A DNA stretch of 64,000 nt from Thermomucor indicae-seudaticae. Its lineage: Eukaryota > Mucoromycota > Mucoromycetes > Mucorales > Lichtheimiaceae. Numbering within the stretch: position 1 is the stretch's first letter; each line of letters begins with the position of its first letter. Shown piece after piece: positions 1 to 13,595 of this stretch. The translations under genes and the position numbers were made by a program. The stretch lies in NCBI GenBank assembly GCA_000787465.1, contig JSYX01000115.1:1-64000 (forward strand). The letters run 5' to 3'. The notes under the pieces were generated by a model, which did no database searches, was not told the DNA's origin, and worked only from the letters and a program-made list of their open reading frames with translations.

Positions 1-202
1 AGTTATTCAAAAACCAGTAAATTGATTGTTTCCGATGAAGTTTGGTGAAAATGTAATGTAGATCACCATAGCAATGAGCAAGGAAAGAGTACAGAAATAA
101 ATTATATCGATATAAGAAAGCACAACAAAGCTGCTTCTTTCTCGAGGTACCTACTGAAGAAAGTTTCCAAATGTCTGATCCATCCTTTACAGTCCTTCGA
201 TG

Positions 203-800
203 TCACAGTCCGAGCTGCTCCTTGGACGCGCAGCGCGCAAGATCGTCTCCTTTTTTAAAAGGCGTCTGTCGCACCTGCGCCTTGATCTTCGCCCAGCATT
301 CTTCGATAGGGTTTATAAAGAGAGAATACGCTGGCAGGAACAACGGTTGGTGGCCCTTAGTCTTAATCGCATCAATAACAGACTTGCACGATGAACGCTC
401 GCGTTATCCATGACGATATACATGTTTTATGCTCGTTCAAACCATTCATGACATCCTCAATGAACAACAGAAAATGGGCTCCGGATGTACCATGAACAAC
501 ACCTTCCTTCTTCCCCCCAGGAACCTTTCTTTTCTTTGACTCGAGTGGTTGAGGAACCTGCTGCGACATAGTAACCAATCCTTTGCTACAAATACAACCA
601 AGAATGCTCAGGTTGATTCCACGTACAGGTACTGTAGCAGTTGTTCCTTTCTTTGACCAGGCTACCGGGCGCACAAGGTGTTTGGTAAACCACATATACC
701 CAATTTTTCTGGAAATCCACACCGTGTTCCATCAAATATTCACGAATGCTTTTCGCTCATTTAGTGCTTTCTCGGCATCGCGATCGTGTAGTTGTGGCCT
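203..800 (-). pseudogene. Broken IS630/Tc1-mariner-type transposase (DDE_3 superfamily) remnant
   Basis: Read on the minus strand, three frames together give a transposase catalytic core. A segment with AWSKKGT is followed by a VMDNASVHRAS block carrying the second catalytic Asp, then LPAYSLFINPIEECWAKIK, which carries the third acidic residue in the usual NPIE.W context. The frame ends at a stop at 203-205. The pieces lie in different frames: one shift falls just before VMDNA near 425, another just after SVHRAS near 390, and the part above about 700 needs at least one more. The segment above 722 (REYLMEHGVDFQKNW) resembles the sequence leading to the first catalytic Asp, but no FIDE-like motif is intact. 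The family assignment rests on these motifs. The copy cannot encode an active enzyme. No terminal repeats were found. Confidence 0.7.
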
Positions 801-1320
801 CTGACGAAATTTGCTGGTGTATAATACATGAAGGCCAGCTTTCCGAATGGGGCCCCGCTCACTTTCCTCTTTCCGAACTAAACTTCAAATCCAACGACAC
901 TCGTCTCTCTCGCGTCTTTTATCACATCACAGCCACCATCCTGCGTGCCTGCCACATACACAAGGAAAAAACGCACCGACATGTTGACTCTTACTCCCTG
1001 CTGCCACAGCATTCAAGACTTCATATTTGCTTTTTGAAAAGAAGGTCCTTCAATGCTACCTCTGTTCGCCAGTCTACTATGGCTTCACAGTATGTGTGAA
1101 TAGCATAAAAGGAACAAGTCGAGATAAGTTGGCCTTAAGCCCTTTTTCACCAGCAACTTGTCCAAGCAAGTGTAAGATGCTCCAGATGATGCTTATGTGT
1201 ACGATTTTTATAATGTATGCAAGGAGAAATCAGAACCACAGATTGCACTGGCGACCTCTGTCGCGAGTGCCTTGTGTGATGGAGTTTAACGTGGCGATGT
1301 CCAGGGTTGAGCTTGCGCAC
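801..1320. other. Repeat-rich interval without a recognisable gene
   Basis: Only short overlapping open frames are present and none resembles a known family. The lower part may hold the eroded N-terminal end of the neighbouring transposase remnant. I see nothing else that can be supported. Confidence 0.3.
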
Positions 1321-1329
1321 GCAGTCGGT

Positions 1330-1800
1330 GTCGCTTCGGTTCTCCGGCAATTTGTCCAAAAGCTTTGATACAGCTGCGGAAAGCGCTTAAGGCCGGTCCT
1401 TGTAGCGAAACGATCAGGTTCTTCAACTGATCTTGGGAACGCGAAGGATAGCAGCCCGGTCACGATAAAGATGGTGATGCCGGGCATGCGCATGGTGATG
1501 TAAACGGTGCTGTTCCAACCTAGTGTGCAATTGAGTCAGATAAAGGTAGCAGTTGAAAATCAACAGCGCATACCATGGACCTAGAAAACAATAGCTCCTT
1601 CAAGGCTGTTCTTCTCGATCGCGTCCTTATTCGACACTGCCAGCCGTATCAGGTCACGGGCGACAGCATCAACGTTGCGGCTTTGCTCCGCGAGCTTCGC
1701 TTCGCCGTGTCCCAATGAACATCCCCATGTGAGCTGATCGATCACGCAAATGATCGCATCGGGTTGAAGCCGTGTGGATGAATAAATAGGCATTACATTG
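1330..1800 (-). pseudogene. Decayed protein-coding frame of unknown family
   Basis: One minus-strand frame reads as protein from about 1800 down to about 1330 (for example VIDQLTWGCSLGHGEAKLAE, later SFAFPRSVEEPDRF). It is interrupted only by in-frame stops, TAG followed by two TGA, just below the GAIVF segment at 1581. No frameshift is needed between the two halves. The sequence recalls a repeated fungal family of unknown function, but that is from memory and I cannot verify it. The frame lies beside a pogo-like terminal repeat ending at 1971. It is most likely a dead copy of a repeat-borne gene. Confidence 0.4.
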
Positions 1801-1801
1801 G

Positions 1802-1876
1802 TCCCTCGATTTTTTCCGCCGCGGATTAACCTCCAAACCACTGGACAAACGGGAGGGCGGAAAACCATCGAGGGAG
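1802..1876. repeat. Near-perfect inverted repeat (fold-back)
   Basis: The arm TCCCTCGATTTTTTCCGCC at 1802-1820 pairs with GGCGGAAAACCATCGAGGGA at 1857-1876, with one or two mismatches and a 36-nt spacer. It could form a hairpin or be the remains of a very short inverted-repeat element. It lies inside the decayed repeat region. Confidence 0.7.
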
Positions 1877-1896
1877 TTATACCTACGTAGTGATCA

Positions 1897-1971
1897 CCTC
1901 GGTGGACCCAAAAACCGATCACTATAACGAGCGATCACTATATAATTGATCACTATATCGAGCGGGCACTG
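1897..1971. mobile_element. Pogo-like terminal repeat, one end only
   Basis: Read inward from the right the end is CAGTGCCCGCTCGATATAGT, flanked by TA at 1972-1973. Inside lie three near-direct repeats of GATCACTATA, starting near 1914, 1933 and 1949. A CAGT terminus, TA insertion site and repeated subterminal motifs are typical of pogo/Tigger/Fot1 transposons. No matching left end was found in the first 1.9 kb, so this is either a truncated element or one whose other end has eroded. Confidence 0.5.
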
Positions 1972-2167
1972 TAAACATATCTCTTCATTTTCTTGGGTGT
2001 GCTCCTTTGAGACGATGATACAAGCAGCATGACCTCGGGTGATGTTACTTGGAGACAGCATCGTTAAACAGACGGAAAGAGTAATACAAGAAAGCACGAA
2101 AAACCTAGAACTATAAATGTTTACCGCATATCCTTCACTCCCAGTCTTTCTTGCGGTACATCTGATA

Positions 2168-3162
2168 CAGTGGGACCCTGTCTATCGCAACCCCGCCTAT
2201 TGCAACACCCGGCCTTTTGCAACCGAGTTTCAGGAATCGCTGGAAATATATAAAGCCAATGCAACTTCCGGCCTTCCGCAATTTGCAACACCGTTAGCTC
2301 CATGTTGCAATAGCTCGGTATGCAATTTCAGAGGTACACAGCGTCCGTACGCATAGAACATATTTCTAGTGCTGCTGCGAACGTATGTTGCCGGAATGTC
2401 AAAACGATTCATCACAATGTCTGTCAACGCGACCTCGCTTTTCGCAATTCAGCAGCATCAAGTGGCGCCATTTGCACCGCTAGCGTACAAATGTTGTGTG
2501 GAAGTCTGTGACGAAGTTGTGAGGCGCTGAAACTGAAAGTGAACACGTAATGTCCTCTGGCAAACAGAAAGAAAGTGGAAAGAAGGACGTGGTCAGAAAA
2601 GGGCAAAGTTCGAGATGAAAAAAATTTGCCGTCTTTCAATTTAAATAGGGGCCACGTAAGAACCTTCGAATACAACTGCAAGCTTAAGACTTGTTTTGTC
2701 TTTACGCCTTTCTTTCAAAGTCATCTCCGGCTGGGATCCGAGCCAGTTCCTTCGATCGGCATTCTTACCAGTGGCGTACCAAGCCCGCTACCTTGCTCTT
2801 CTTTTAATCTCCAGAGAATTGGGAAACACGAAGGTGGAAGAAGGAACTAATTTAAATAAGACACAAATGCCTCTTTTGCATGGCGGGATGGTCTTTTTCT
2901 GTGGCTACCATTGTTGTTCTATTATTGCTAATAGCAGATCGTTTTAGGAAATGGTTAGTAGCATCTGACTATATGAATGCCTTCATGGAAAATGAGGTCC
3001 GAGGATATAGAGACATGTCTTTTTTTTCGCCGATGCTCAAATAAAGAATGGGCTTGTGGAATAATTGATGGATACAAAATCAGAAACTAAAACAGCGGCC
3101 ACCTCACTCCATTGCAACAAATTTCTAGGGATCGAGCCGTTGCATTAGGCGGGGTCCCACTG
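2168..3162. mobile_element. Non-autonomous pogo-like (Tigger/Fot1-type) DNA transposon, 995 bp
   Basis: Both ends are visible. The left end is CAGTGGGACCC at 2168 and the right end is its complement, GGGTCCCACTG, ending at 3162. Each is flanked by TA (2166-2167 and 3163-3164), as expected for a TA target duplication. The repeat extends as CCCGCCTAWTGCAAC on both sides, with about 13 extra bases in the left end. The motif TTGCAAC recurs near the ends, at about 2213, 2237, 2283 and 2303 on the left and 3113 on the right. No transposase frame lies inside, so the element would depend on a transposase in trans. Confidence 0.72.
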
Positions 3163-3189
3163 TAGCTCCGTCTGATCCGTATCAAAGAT

Positions 3190-3690
3190 TTAATTTGAGC
3201 TTAGACAGATTTTCAATGTGCTCGCCTCCTTGGTCATGCTCTGTACAGCAAGCTCAGCCACTTTCGTCGCTTCTTGCTCCCAAAATATCTTGTTCGCCTT
3301 GTTCTTGTGAATGCTCTATTTCGGGTTAGACCAAGGAGCGATGGCGCAGTCCTCAAGCTGTACTACCACCTTCAATTTTTTTTGGCAGGCGACAAGAGAT
3401 TGCCAACGGTTCGAGTTTTCCATGGCAACACATAGCTGTGCTTCAATATTACTGGCAACAGCCAGCTGAGCTTCTCTCTTGGATACGGTTTGCATCTTCA
3501 GGACGTACCGAAAGTCGTATTTGGTTACGTTCTTCCATTCGACTGGTGGCAACTACCAAAAGTCTGGTTCAAAATTTTAATATGATCCTAACACTAAGTA
3601 TGGCATTTATTACCTGGCAAATTCAGAAACCCAGGAGCTGCCATGGAGACGTGGGAAGGAAAGCCGTCAAGGGAGCTGCGCTTCTTCATT
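3190..3690 (-). pseudogene. Decayed coding remnant, family unknown
   Basis: A minus-strand frame (3552 to 3316, PPVEWKNVTKYDFRYVLKMQ at its start) continues past an in-frame TAG into SIHKNKANKIFWEQEATK and ends near 3190. Upstream, a short exon-like segment at 3690-3630 ends at a GTAATA donor-like site. A weak gene model is possible but the internal stop argues for decay. No family was recognised. Confidence 0.28.
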
Positions 3691-3699
3691 GACACCTCA

Positions 3700-4773
3700 C
3701 GCAGGACCCATGAATTTAGAGTCCAGATGACCATTGAACAAAGTGACAATTAAAATTTATGATTTAGTGGCTATTTATTGTTATGTAAACAATCGAGGTG
3801 TAAGTAACACAAGGCGTAGGAACTCACTTTTACGAGAAGTTGATAATAAAGTCTATAGTAGAAGAAAGGTGGAACATTATGATATTTAAATAGTAGGCGT
3901 GCGAACGGACTTTGCACGATTCGGCTTCTGGTAAAAAGCACTAATGTAACGATGTCGAATTTTCATTTTTGAGAACCAGATAACCGTTGATTAGGGACTT
4001 CTCATACGTATTCTGCTGGCCAGAGAGAAGCTGCTCCAGTCTCTACTTCATCATTGAAGACCAAGTTCTTTTCAAGGATCTCAGGTCTTGACAAACCGAA
4101 AGTGCGTCGTAATTCATCCTCCTTTTTTTGCCCTAATCTTGTGTGGTGTTTGCCCACACGACGCCAGCAATGTCACAGATGCCCACGCTATTTTCGCCCA
4201 TTGGAAACCAAGTTTTCATTTAAAAACTGCTGCTTTCGTGACAAACGGTAAATGACTCTTTATTGATCACTTTTTTTCCTGTCGACTCAGCTGCTAATTT
4301 GCCTGTATGTATAGCGTGCAACACTAAATCATTTCTTTCGTGCCCTGCCCGTACTCCGGGAGAAAGTTCGGCTGCTGATATGTGCAGTGGCTGGAGTGGG
4401 AAGCATGGTGGTCACATGTCGTATTCTGACATATAGCCTAGCACAAATTTAGTCCATTGCAATATCTTGTTTTCAAGTCCTAATTATCGAGTGAGTAAAG
4501 GGAAATTCGCAATGGCTTCAGTTACCGTTGCATGCTTGCTGTAAACAGTCGAGTAAGTTACCACCAGAACGCTGTGTTATGGCCTGCTTTCACGATGCTG
4601 ATCTATGGTATTTGCTCTCGTTTTGTACGGACTTTGTCAAGTTGTCTTCCTCGACAATCGTCCAGAGCATATGGTGTAGGATCTCGTTCCGTTTGAATTT
4701 GGCGTATATGATATTTAGTGATGAGAGATACATTTACAAACGAGACTACTATACGTAACGTGCCTTCTGCAAA
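3700..4773. other. AT-rich interval without recognised genes
   Basis: Open frames here are short and do not resemble known proteins. No RNA gene or clear repeat was seen. Confidence 0.3.
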
Positions 4774-5001
4774 ATGGTTAGGATAAAATCAAAAGCGCGC
4801 AAAGCTACTCTATCAGGCAAGAAAACGTTTGCTGTCAAAAAAAGCGCCAGGGGCTCCAGGAGTATGACAAGACTTCACATTTCAGTGGTAAAACAGAAAT
4901 TGAAGTTTTTGGTAGCTGCAGGTGATACCCCTGATGATTTATTGATACATCGTGATTTGGAACGAATCGTTTCCGCGGGTCATGCTGGTCCCAAAAAGTG
5001 A
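4774..5001 (+). CDS. Small basic hypothetical protein (75 aa)
   Basis: This is a single uninterrupted frame that starts at an ATG in good context (AAAATGG) and ends in TGA. The first 30 residues are rich in Lys, Arg and Ser (KSKARKATLSGKKTFAVKK). The rest is more mixed, with a DTPDDLLIHRDLERIV segment that could form a helix. I do not recognise it. It could be a small nuclear or nucleic-acid-binding protein, or a leftover of a repeat-borne gene, since its left neighbours are repeats. Nothing in the sequence settles which. Confidence 0.33.
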   Translation: MVRIKSKARKATLSGKKTFAVKKSARGSRSMTRLHISVVKQKLKFLVAAGDTPDDLLIHRDLERIVSAGHAGPKK

Positions 5002-5497
5002 CTAAGAACGCAGTGCTCATTTCGGTCACCCCGGCTAACGTTGAAATTCGTGCTTCAAGCTTAGAGAGAACGAACTTAATATTATGGACTGAACATAAGA
5101 CATATTCCATTTCCCGAGAAAAATTTGCTTAGAGAAAGGCAGTCGTACGTACTCTTGCGTAAGGGCAACGGTTTACTGCGGGATTGCAACATGTTTGCAA
5201 TGACAGTTTTTCGGATAGAATAATCCAGTTAGCGCAAACTCCATCTTCTAGGACACATATTTTTTTCTCCAAACGCAATAATAGAATTACAAGGACCCTA
5301 ACCATTCAAGAGGAGTACTGTAGTATGTATATTATGTATATGCTTTTAAAGAAAACCTTGCCCTATTACAGCTTCCAAATCACTTTTTACAGTCTCAAAA
5401 ACTCGGGTTGTTTTTACGATGCTCCTGCCACAGAAAGCCTACAGAGTAACGCAATTATCAGTACCATTTCCACGATTTCTTTGGAACAAAGTCGATC

Positions 5498-8295
<2,798 letters not shown>

Positions 8296-9800
8296 TTTCT
8301 ATCGAGATTGTGGTTTTCCACAGCTGCTGTGTTAATAGCGAGAGAGAGATACGTGTTCTTCAGAGGTATCCAATCAGAGAGAAACACATGCGGCGCTTGA
8401 AATCGTTGTCCTCGGCTCCGCTCATGCTTGATCAAGGACAAGATCCAGTAACGATCAAGCAAAGCCCCGGAAATACGTATTTTTCTGATCTACTCGCTTT
8501 ACAAGCAGGGAGCTCAGATGAAATGCGTCCGCGAAAACTACTTTCAATATTATATTACTTTGTAGCACTTTCTTCATCCTTTACCTAACTTTTCATATTT
8601 TCCATCGAGCATGGATGAAAAATGAGTGTTGATCTGCCTTCGGATTCAATGAAGAGAATATATAAAGCCGAAGGTCGATGGCTAAGTCAGTACAGTTGCG
8701 GGCCTGGTCGGGCACAGCATTACTTTGATAACGAACTTTGTAAAGCAGCGTAGCACATCAAGGAAATCTGCCTATCGAGCTGCTGGCCATGGCACTTCAG
8801 TGGCTTTGCCATAAAGAATTGAGTGTCTCGAAAAGCCCATCTTTAGTTTCGCTCGTTAAGGTGCGATATACACTTGGCACAAAAGCTCACGAAAGGTTTT
8901 GATACGTATCCTTAACCTAACGAGCCAGCTCTGCCGCTAGAAAGCGAGAGTGTCTGTGAAAGAACGTTAGCCCATATAAAGAATAACAATATCCCCGAGG
9001 TATCTGGCAAGAATGTCTACGAAGTATGAACGCATGCAAGGTGTAAATTGGAATGTTGCGGAATGCAACCGTCCGGAAGACATCTTACCGGCAGCCGAAG
9101 AAAGATGAAAATAATTACATATAAGGGTTAAATGTACGTAGAAGAGAACATAAAGATAGTACCTTGGAAAGCATGTTTGAGCCTTGGAATTGTAGCTTGG
9201 GTGCCCGTAAAACCGATAGGTTGAATAGATGCGATGAAGCAGCAGATAAACCTTGCAGACCTTGATGTTTGACATAAGAGTTCTTGCAAACGGAGATTCA
9301 AGCAGCGTGGGGCAAGGAGACAGCCATTGTCAAGAATCACTCCAAACGCAATTGATAGCACGGCAACTCCCTCTAAAGCGACATGTAGAAGCAAAAGAGA
9401 TATCGGACAGCAAGCCCTTGGAACTGGCGAGATACTCCGCGTTTCGCTTTCGATTGGCGCAGAACTTCGTGAACAGTACTTGGTGAGGGACATATAGAGG
9501 AGGAAGTCATAACGATCGGAAAGCGTGCTATAAAAAAAACTATGTAGGACCACAAAGGCAAAGGGCATGTCTCACATACAGTCTTAAGAAGCTTGCTGCG
9601 GGCCCTCAAGCAACCCTCTGTCCGGTAAAATATTTCACCGGCAGGGGAACCAAATTCGTTCGTTTTCATACTCCGCATGCGACGCCACGCAGAAAATGTT
9701 TTACGCACAGACAGAGATCGGCGCCAGGAAATCAGACCATCGCCGGAAAAAGTTTGGGTCAAGGGCACTGAAGCCCATCATAAAAAAATATCCCAGAGTA
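8296..9800. other. Intergenic interval with no firm gene
   Basis: This is the upstream side of SEC23, with a CCAAT-like box near 8368. It holds many short frames on both strands, and none reads as a recognised protein. The minus-strand frames at 9128-9568 and 9373-9768 are protein-sized but show no known motif and start at non-ATG codons. Confidence 0.4.
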
Positions 9801-9849
9801 CGTACACTCATGTCCATCGTAAAGAACATAGTACGGTCTTTCTTTTTTG

Positions 9850-10008
9850 AAAGCTAGATATTACCAGGATAAAGGTGTTTTCTATTTGATTTCGGCTCTC
9901 AACAGTGTAACCCTGGTGAAGAAGGTCCGTGCGGCCGCCAGCATTATTGGCCACAGCCGTTTGAAACAAAGAGACTGCCACGCACAATGTGAGTAGGTCC
10001 CTTTTCAT
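9850..10008 (-). CDS. Possible first exon of a secreted protein (uncertain)
   Basis: An ATG at 10008 starts a typical signal peptide (MKRDLLTLCVAVSLFQTAVA) followed by a polar stretch. A GTAATA donor-like site follows the Leu codon near 9855. I could not find a downstream exon that keeps the frame open: joining to the acceptor near 9771 gives a stop after two codons. It may be a broken gene, a very short peptide or chance. Confidence 0.22.
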
Positions 10009-10168
10009 CGATAATCCAGTACTCGTTAACGTTCATTACGTGTTGTTCGATTCTCTGACAACACTGTGTATAGCAAGTGTCAGTTTCCCGGGTCTCGCCG
10101 GAGAAATTTTCGGATTCCATTACCATCCCGAAGGCCAAGAACCTTCGTTTTCCACTCACTACTGCAAA

Positions 10169-11969
10169 ATGGCATTTCAAATTAACAACCCTTTGCCTTC
10201 AAGCCTCGCATGTAAGGGGAATCACCGAAACCAAACAGCAACCTTGTGTGCGCGCGCTTACTGTTTTCTTCATGCTCCCCCCATGAAGCCGAATGTCGCA
10301 AAGCCGCCAAAATTCTCAATGACTTTATGAGCAAGTAGCCATGCGCCTCTATGCACAGTGAACCATAGTACTAAATAAACGGCTCGGTACGCCGCGCTAT
10401 TCTATTAGACCCTGGCCAAGGAATAGACAAGTACATTCCACCAGCCATTCTGGCGGACGCCAAGGGACTCGCGATTTTCACAGTGTTCAAAGCTGGCTTT
10501 CTGTACTCGGTTCGTGCAGGGTCGGGCCTGGTGATCGCTCGGTAAGACAAGGAGCAGTTGCATGAAAATTTGGTACATCTAACTAAGCTTACATTTTTTC
10601 ACAAGACTTCCTGATGGATGTGAGTTTGCCCCCAAGATATCCTGCTGATGCAACCGGGTCCGCTCACAATCGTTCCAAATAGCATGGTCAGCACCGTCTG
10701 CCATTATGACAGGCGGCATGGGTGTCGGTGGACAAATTGGTATTCATAACCGAGTGCAGTACAGCTCTCTCCATTGCCTTCCCTCTTGACTTATGCAGCC
10801 ATCTTTTTCTTCTAGGTGCCGAGCTAACGGACTTTGTCATGGTGCTAAACACAACGGCCGCTGTCAGGACGTTCATGCACCACGGTAGCATCACACTTGG
10901 AGGGAACATTTCAGGTATGGAAGCCGGAAAACCGGCCTGCTTTCGTTGGAAAAAAGGCAGTTGAATTTCTAAACCTGCGATTGTTATTAGTCGCGGCAGG
11001 TCCGCTCGGCCGGAATGCAGAGGCGTCAGGCACAGCATCGATCAAGAGCATCGCGGCAGTGTATTCTTACAGCAGAACGCGTGGATTGTTTGCTGGTGTC
11101 TCCTTGGAAGGATCGGTCATCCTCGAACGTTTCGATGCAAACGCAAAAATGTACGGTCGTAAAGTCGCTACGAGAGATTTGCTCAATGGCACCATACCAC
11201 CTCCCCCGCAAGCCGAGCCTTTATACAGGGCCCTCAGTATGCGCTTTAACTCTTACGGCGCATATGACTTTTATCCCGCAAGCGCTGCCTCTAGCCGTTT
11301 CTCTTTTATGAACTCCCCAAATAACGGCCGCAGCTGGGATCACAATACTTTCAGTCCTAGCAGCTTCGATCATAACTCACGGACTCTGGGACGGTCTGGA
11401 ACAATGTACAACCCAGCGCCTGTTTATGGCGAAGTCTTTGAAGATGGGAAAGGCACATTTAGTCGCGCCAACATACACAATGCTGCTGCTACTGCTGCTA
11501 CTGCTGCTGGCGGCGCCTATGGTGGAGGATCGAGCTATGGCGGCGGGTATGCAAGTAACTATTACAGTGACTCGTATCCGTCGCCTGCTTCTCCGGCGTC
11601 GCTCTCTGCACGAGCTTCACCCGAAAGACCCTCGGAACCGCGTGCGCGTGCCCTGTTTAATTTTGCCGGTGAGCAGGAAGGTGATTTACCGTTCCGTAAA
11701 GGCGATATTATCACCATTCTGAAGCGGACAGAAACCCAGCATGACTGGTAAGCGATACGTCTTATTTATATTCTATACTTTGGCGAAAAAGAATAAAAAC
11801 GGACACTATATTCATCACTTGTCGTTTTGACAGGTGGACTGGACGAATTAATTCACGAACGGGAATCGTAAGTTTCTGTCTGACTACTTGAAATGCAACG
11901 TTTAGTCCCAGATATTGACATGATGATTTCCAGTTTCCAGCGAATTTTGTAGAAGTCATTAATGATTGA
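10169..11969 (+). CDS. YSC84: SYLF-SH3 protein, Ysc84/Lsb3/SH3YL1 family
   Basis: These proteins bind phosphoinositides and actin through the SYLF domain, and dock to endocytic actin patches through a C-terminal SH3 domain. The N-terminus (INNPLPSS, then SECRKAAKIL) begins the SYLF domain, which continues with KGLAIFTVFKAGFLYSVRAG, GSWSAPSAIMTGG, AELTDFVMVLN and YSYSRTRGLFAGVSLEGSV. A Gly/Ser/Tyr-rich linker follows. The SH3 domain runs from RARALFNFAGEQEGDLPF through the ...DWWTGRIN... and GIFPANFVEVIND segments. Exons are 10169-10211, 10289-10330, 10409-10541 and six more, ending at TGA 11967-11969. The intron at 10331-10408 only keeps frame if its donor is GC (GCAAGT), which restores NDFM-NPGQGIDKYIPP as in homologues. 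Confidence 0.93.
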
Positions 11970-12272
11970 AGGACCAGTCAATATCTGGTTTCTCTCTTAC
12001 ATCCTTGGCCTGCCGAGTCCGTCATTAGACTATCCCTGTTTTCTGTTAAACTTCACGATCCGTATATTATGCCCATCTTTTTCCTACTCCATCTCCCGTT
12101 AGCAGGCACTTGATAATATAACGACAATGTTTACTTGTGCTTGAACTGCTTGGAAAGATCATTCTCCTTGCTGGTTCGTGATTTGATTGGCTGAAATTTG
12201 AGCTGTCACTTGGCAGGAATTCTTTAGAACTGCATTCCGCCTCCAAGACACTGTTGGCTTTCACTAGAGAAG

Positions 12273-13247
12273 ATGCCAAAATATTATTGCGGTAGGCACA
12301 CTAACATTGTTTGTCAAATCGATTACGCTTTATTGCTGACAATTGCAATGTAGAGTATTGTGACATCTTTTTGACTCACGACAGCTGTAAGTTTCTTTAA
12401 GCCACGGGCTTGACGCAGCAACTGATCGATCGTGCGTTTTTTCTTTTTCCTTTCTTCGGGAACAACATTAGCTTCGGTACGGAAAGCCCACAACGCTGGC
12501 AAAAACCATATTGCCAATGTAAGAAATTACTACGCAGGTATGTTTGGTGCTTTTGGACTCTTGCTTGGACGGTAGCATTAACTGTTGTATGAAAGAGATT
12601 GGCCAGGACAAGGCACAGGCCATCATTGACGAAATCACAAAAGCATACGAGAACGCGGCAGCCGGTAAGCATGATTAATTCTTTGTGGGACGGAGGGTGC
12701 GAGTTACTTAATAAGCATTGCAGTGTTGCCTCCTCAGTATGCTGGGTACCCACAACCACCACCTTATGGACCACCTCCATGTAAGTTTATTGAGTCAAGT
12801 GCCGCACGGTTATTTCTCTCTCTCACTGATGTGAACGCAGTTGGCCCGCCGCCTCCGCACATGATGGGTCGACCTCCACTACCGCCGCATATGATGGGAC
12901 GACCTCCACCGCCTGGATTCCCACCTTTTCCGCCACCACCGCCGCCGGGTCACGGCATGCCTCCTCCACCACCGCCGGGTAGTGGTGGTATGCCGCCGCC
13001 ACCTGCTAACATGCCACCTGGCTCCATGCCAGCCGGTAAGGACTCTTACTTTGGTCGTAAAAACCGTGTTTCAGAACCTTGACTTTTCATTTTAGCCCCT
13101 CCTGGTCAACGTCCTCCTCCTCCACCACCTGGTCAACAACCAATGTACGGTCAACCGCCTCCACCACACTCAGGGTACTATGGCAGTCAGCAGCAGCAAG
13201 GTCCTCCCGCACCGCAACCCCCTCCATCTTCTTCAGGACCTAGTTGA
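12273..13247 (+). CDS. U1 snRNP protein C
   Basis: U1-C stabilises pairing of U1 snRNA with 5' splice sites. The N-terminal U1-type zinc finger is assembled from small exons: MPKYYC, then EYCDIFLTHDS, then SVRKAHNAGKNHIANVRNYY. Cys6, Cys9, His24 and His30 are the zinc ligands. The following AEIGQDKAQAIIDEITKAYE helix is also conserved. The rest is a Pro/Gly/Met-rich tail with HMMGRPP and PPPPPG repeats, as in other U1-C proteins. There are seven exons with short GT...AG introns. The first holds only 19 coding bases, ending near 12291. The stop is TGA 13245-13247. In yeast the equivalent gene is YHC1. Confidence 0.95.
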
Positions 13248-13595
13248 ACGAACTAAGCACCCTATTTATCACGAGCCATAGTGTAAACGTTTCTGCTCTT
13301 TTACTGAGGGGAATTCTTGTGGATAGGACCAGAACTCGTTAGAAACGTTCATGGGTGTATTGATCTAGTTGCCCATTGTGAATTGCAAATGCATTTTTTG
13401 TTTAATCGTTTTATTCATGAGCCTTACGAACGCGCAATATAATTTAGCCTTGTTTCTTTATTTTTTGACTGCTAGCTGGTGCAACGGAGGGATTGCTTTG
13501 GCAATAACAAACATTTGAAAGATATGCTAGTGGTTTGCATGATCCTGCAATAACTTTTTTTCCGATTTGGAGAAGTCGGATTCCTGCAGTTCTTT
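13248..13595. other. Intergenic spacer
   Basis: This is the 3' flank of U1-C and the promoter side of the Lunapark gene. Nothing recognisable was seen beyond AT-rich sequence. Confidence 0.4.

Noticed and set aside
9128..9768. Minus-strand frames that might continue the signal-peptide exon at 10008
   Set aside because: No GT...AG join keeps the frame open and no motif was recognised.
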